Below are positions 62,295 to 64,000 of a stretch of 64,000 nucleotides of DNA, in pieces. The notes beneath the pieces were generated by a model. That model was not told the DNA's origin and did not search any database. It saw only the letters and a program-made list of their open reading frames with translations. The position numbers and the translations under genes are program-made. Origin of the DNA: Kineococcus xinjiangensis (lineage in GTDB: Bacteria; Actinomycetota; Actinomycetes; Actinomycetales; Kineococcaceae); the NCBI RefSeq assembly GCF_002934625.1, contig NZ_PTJD01000005.1, positions 124,001 to 188,000 of the forward strand. Direction: 5' to 3'. Numbering within the stretch: the first letter of the stretch is position 1; every line of letters starts with the position of its first letter.

Positions 62295-62918
62295 GTGACG
62301 AACGCACCTGAGGGCCCCACCGCTCCCGCCAGCCCCGCGCGCCGCGTGGTGGTCGCCGAGGACGAGGCGATCATCCGCCTGGACGTGGTGGAGATGCTGC
62401 GCGAGGCCGGCTTCGACGTCGTGGGCGAGGCCGGTGACGGCGAGACCGCCGTCCAGCTGGCCGAGGAGCACCGCCCCGACCTCGTCGTGATGGACATCAA
62501 GATGCCCGTGCTCGACGGCATCTCCGCGGCCGAGCGCATCGTCAAGGCCCGCATCGCCCCCGTGGTGCTGCTGACCGCCTTCTCCCAGGCCGAGCTCGTC
62601 GAGCGCGCGCGCGACGCCGGCGCGATGGCCTACGTGGTGAAGCCCTTCACCGCGGCCGACCTGCTGCCCGCCCTGGAGATCGCCGTCAGCCGCCACCAGC
62701 AGATCGTCGCGCTGGAGGAGGAGGTCGCCGACCTCGCCGACCGCTTCGAGACGCGCAAGCTCGTCGACCGGGCGAAGTCGAAGCTGCAGACGCAGTTCGG
62801 CATGAGCGAGCCGGAGGCGTTCCGCTGGATCCAGAAGACGTCGATGGACAAGCGCCTGACCATGCGCGAGGTCGCCACGACCGTCATCAACGCGGGCGAG
62901 GCGCGCTCCAAGGGCTGA
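62295..62918 (+). CDS. pdtaR: Response regulator with ANTAR RNA-binding domain (PdtaR)
   Basis: A 207-residue antitermination regulator, partner of the histidine kinase PdtaS. The N-terminal receiver domain has the acidic pair E-D (22-23), phospho-acceptor D67 in V-V-M-D-I-K-M-P, and K116 in V-V-K-P-F. A coiled linker (134-155) leads to the ANTAR domain (~155-200: L-V-D-R-A-K-S-K-L-Q, A-F-R-W-I-Q-K-T-S-M, R-L-T-M-R-E-V-A). ANTAR domains bind paired RNA stem-loops and stop termination. In mycobacteria PdtaR responds to copper and nitric oxide. Confidence 0.95.
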   Translation: MTNAPEGPTAPASPARRVVVAEDEAIIRLDVVEMLREAGFDVVGEAGDGETAVQLAEEHRPDLVVMDIKMPVLDGISAAERIVKARIAPVVLLTAFSQAELVERARDAGAMAYVVKPFTAADLLPALEIAVSRHQQIVALEEEVADLADRFETRKLVDRAKSKLQTQFGMSEPEAFRWIQKTSMDKRLTMREVATTVINAGEARSKG

Positions 62919-62988
62919 GTCGCACAACGGCTCTGTAACGGGGCGGTCAAACGTGTGGCGAATCGCCCCTGAAGGCGCACATTTTGCG

Positions 62989-63046
62989 TATTGTCGCGGC
63001 GTCCGGGCCTGATGTGCCGGGACGCGGGGCACACCGTGGTGCCCCG
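62989..63046 (+). promoter_or_regulatory. Leader of the branched-chain amino acid receptor gene
   Basis: TATTGT (62989-62994) is a possible -10. A hairpin CGGGGCAC / GTGCCCCG (63025-63032, 63039-63046) lies in the leader, 26 bases before the start. An upstream GGGGCG ... CGCCCC pair (about 62940-62968) brackets an AT-richer stretch. Confidence 0.35.
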
Positions 63047-63072
63047 GCCACACCGCTTCAGGAGGAGCCCTC

Positions 63073-64000
63073 GTGCGTCCAACCCTCAAGTTCCTCAGCC
63101 CGGTGGCCGCGGCCGCTCTCCTTCTCACGGCCTGCGGCGGTACGACGGGCGGCGACACCGAGACTCCCGCCCCCGGCTCGAGCGAGACCAGTGCCACCGG
63201 TGAAGGCGGCGGCGGCAGCTGCGACGGCGTCAAGATCGGCTTCTTCGGGGCCCTGACCGGCGACTACGCCAACCTCGGCCAGAACATCCGCAACGGCGTC
63301 GAGCTGGCCCTCAACGAGCACAACGCGGCCAACGCCGAGTGCCAGGTCGAGCTCGCCGACTTCGACTCCGCGGGCGCCCCCGACCAGGCCCCCGGTCTGG
63401 CCACCAAGGCGATCGGGGACGACAAGGTCCTCGGCATCGTCGGCCCTGCCTTCTCCGGCGAGTCCAAGGTCGCCAACCCGCTCTTCGCGGAGGCCGGGCT
63501 CGTGCACATCACCCCCTCGGCGACCAACCCCGCCCTGGCGGAGAACGGTTGGGAGACGTTCTTCCGCGTCCTCGGCAACGACGCCACGCAGGGCCCCGGC
63601 GCCGCGAAGTACATCAAGGACGTGCTGGGGGCCAAGAAGGTCGTCGTCATCGACGACGCCAGCGAGTACGGCAAGGGCCTCGCCGACATCGTGCGCGAGG
63701 ACCTCGGCGACCTGGTCGTGGAGAACGACACGATCCAGGCCAAGCAGACCGACTTCTCCGCGACCGTCAGCAAGGTCCGCGCGGCCGGTGCGGACGCCGT
63801 CTTCTTCGGGGGCTACTACCCCGAGGCCGGCCTGATGGTGAAGCAGCTGCGCGACGCCGGCATCGAGGCCACCTTCGTCACCGACGACGGCGCCAAGGAC
63901 GAGGGGCTCATCGTCGCCGGTGGCGAGGCCGCCAACGGCACCATCATCACCTGCCCCTGCCTGCCGCCCGAGGAGGCCGGCGGGACGTTCGCCCAGGACT
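63073..64000 (+). CDS. livK: Branched-chain amino acid ABC transporter, substrate-binding lipoprotein (3' end outside window)
   Basis: The frame from the GTG at 63073 (GGAGGAG just upstream) stays open to the window end, about 309 residues. A lipoprotein signal ends L-L-L-T-A-C (lipidated C21), then a Gly/Thr/Ser linker. The Leu/Ile/Val-binding fold follows (V-K-I-G-F-F-G-A-L-T-G, G-I-V-G-P-A-F-S-G, I-T-P-S-A-T-N-P, V-V-V-I-D-D-A-S-E-Y-G-K-G, F-F-G-G-Y-Y-P-E-A). It belongs to the LivK/AmiC group; permeases and ATPases (livHMGF) would be expected after the window. Ligand inferred from family. Confidence 0.9.
   Translation, partial: MRPTLKFLSPVAAAALLLTACGGTTGGDTETPAPGSSETSATGEGGGGSCDGVKIGFFGALTGDYANLGQNIRNGVELALNEHNAANAECQVELADFDSAGAPDQAPGLATKAIGDDKVLGIVGPAFSGESKVANPLFAEAGLVHITPSATNPALAENGWETFFRVLGNDATQGPGAAKYIKDVLGAKKVVVIDDASEYGKGLADIVREDLGDLVVENDTIQAKQTDFSATVSKVRAAGADAVFFGGYYPEAGLMVKQLRDAGIEATFVTDDGAKDEGLIVAGGEAANGTIITCPCLPPEEAGGTFAQD

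Overview
This window is high-GC actinobacterial chromosome. Most protein genes start with GTG and genes are chained by 4-base start/stop overlaps. Marker genes are BldD, actinobacterial integration host factor (mIHF), FbiC (coenzyme F420), PdtaR, an Eis-like acetyltransferase and a helicase-dead PriA. Gene order mixes blocks familiar from Mycobacterium (pyr, mihF-gmk-rpoZ-coaBC-metK, priA-def-fmt-rsmB-rpe-rib) and from Streptomyces (his/trp-lgt-gltBD-pyk-pdtaR-liv). A Kineosporiales-type organism such as Kineococcus fits, but the genus is inference. I see no insertion sequence, prophage, plasmid or CRISPR array.

Layout. 0-5.4 kb: 3' end of an IclR-type regulator with a three-half-site operator behind it, aroK, a GCS2-type ligase, aroB, a pilin-like membrane protein (minus), efp-nusB, and a 28-bp bidirectional terminator. 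5.4-15.1 kb: bldD (minus), then the pyrimidine operon pyrR-pyrB-pyrC-(membrane protein)-carA-carB-pyrF behind a PyrR-binding leader. 15.2-25.2 kb: an accessory block lying between pyrF and mihF. It has two paralogous DUF4190-anchored proteins (minus) flanking a secreted pectate lyase, then a five-gene oligopeptide-type ABC importer. 25.3-29.1 kb: mihF-gmk-rpoZ-coaBC-metK. 29.3-35.4 kb: priA, def-fmt, rsmB, rpe. 35.6-39.5 kb: an FMN riboswitch and ribD-ribE-ribM-ribB-ribH. 39.6-48.1 kb: fbiC, hisE-hisG, hisF and hisI, with a kinase/Eis pair and a TIGR03085 gene on the minus strand. 48.1-54.1 kb: trp-associated membrane proteins, trpC-trpB-trpA, a DsbA-like protein and lgt. 54.3-62 kb: gltB-gltD and pyk. 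62.1-64 kb: a tRNA with a leucine (CAA) anticodon, pdtaR, and the start of a branched-chain amino acid transport gene.

The genes make UMP (pyr), NAD-independent flavins (rib), F420, histidine, tryptophan and glutamate, and feed translation (efp, def, fmt, rsmB, rpoZ, gmk, metK). Two expected enzymes are absent from their clusters: trpE between hisI and the trp membrane protein, and the GTP cyclohydrolase II domain of ribBA.

The most unusual points are: a class I (short variable loop) tRNA carrying a leucine CAA anticodon; a repeated TAnnnT box 6-8 bases before SD-less start codons at about ten genes, which indicates leaderless mRNAs; a probable CTG start for gmk; duplicated DUF4190 proteins with a shared two-cysteine outer domain around a pectate lyase; and several operator-like or repeated DNA elements upstream of pyk, gltB, def and rsmB.
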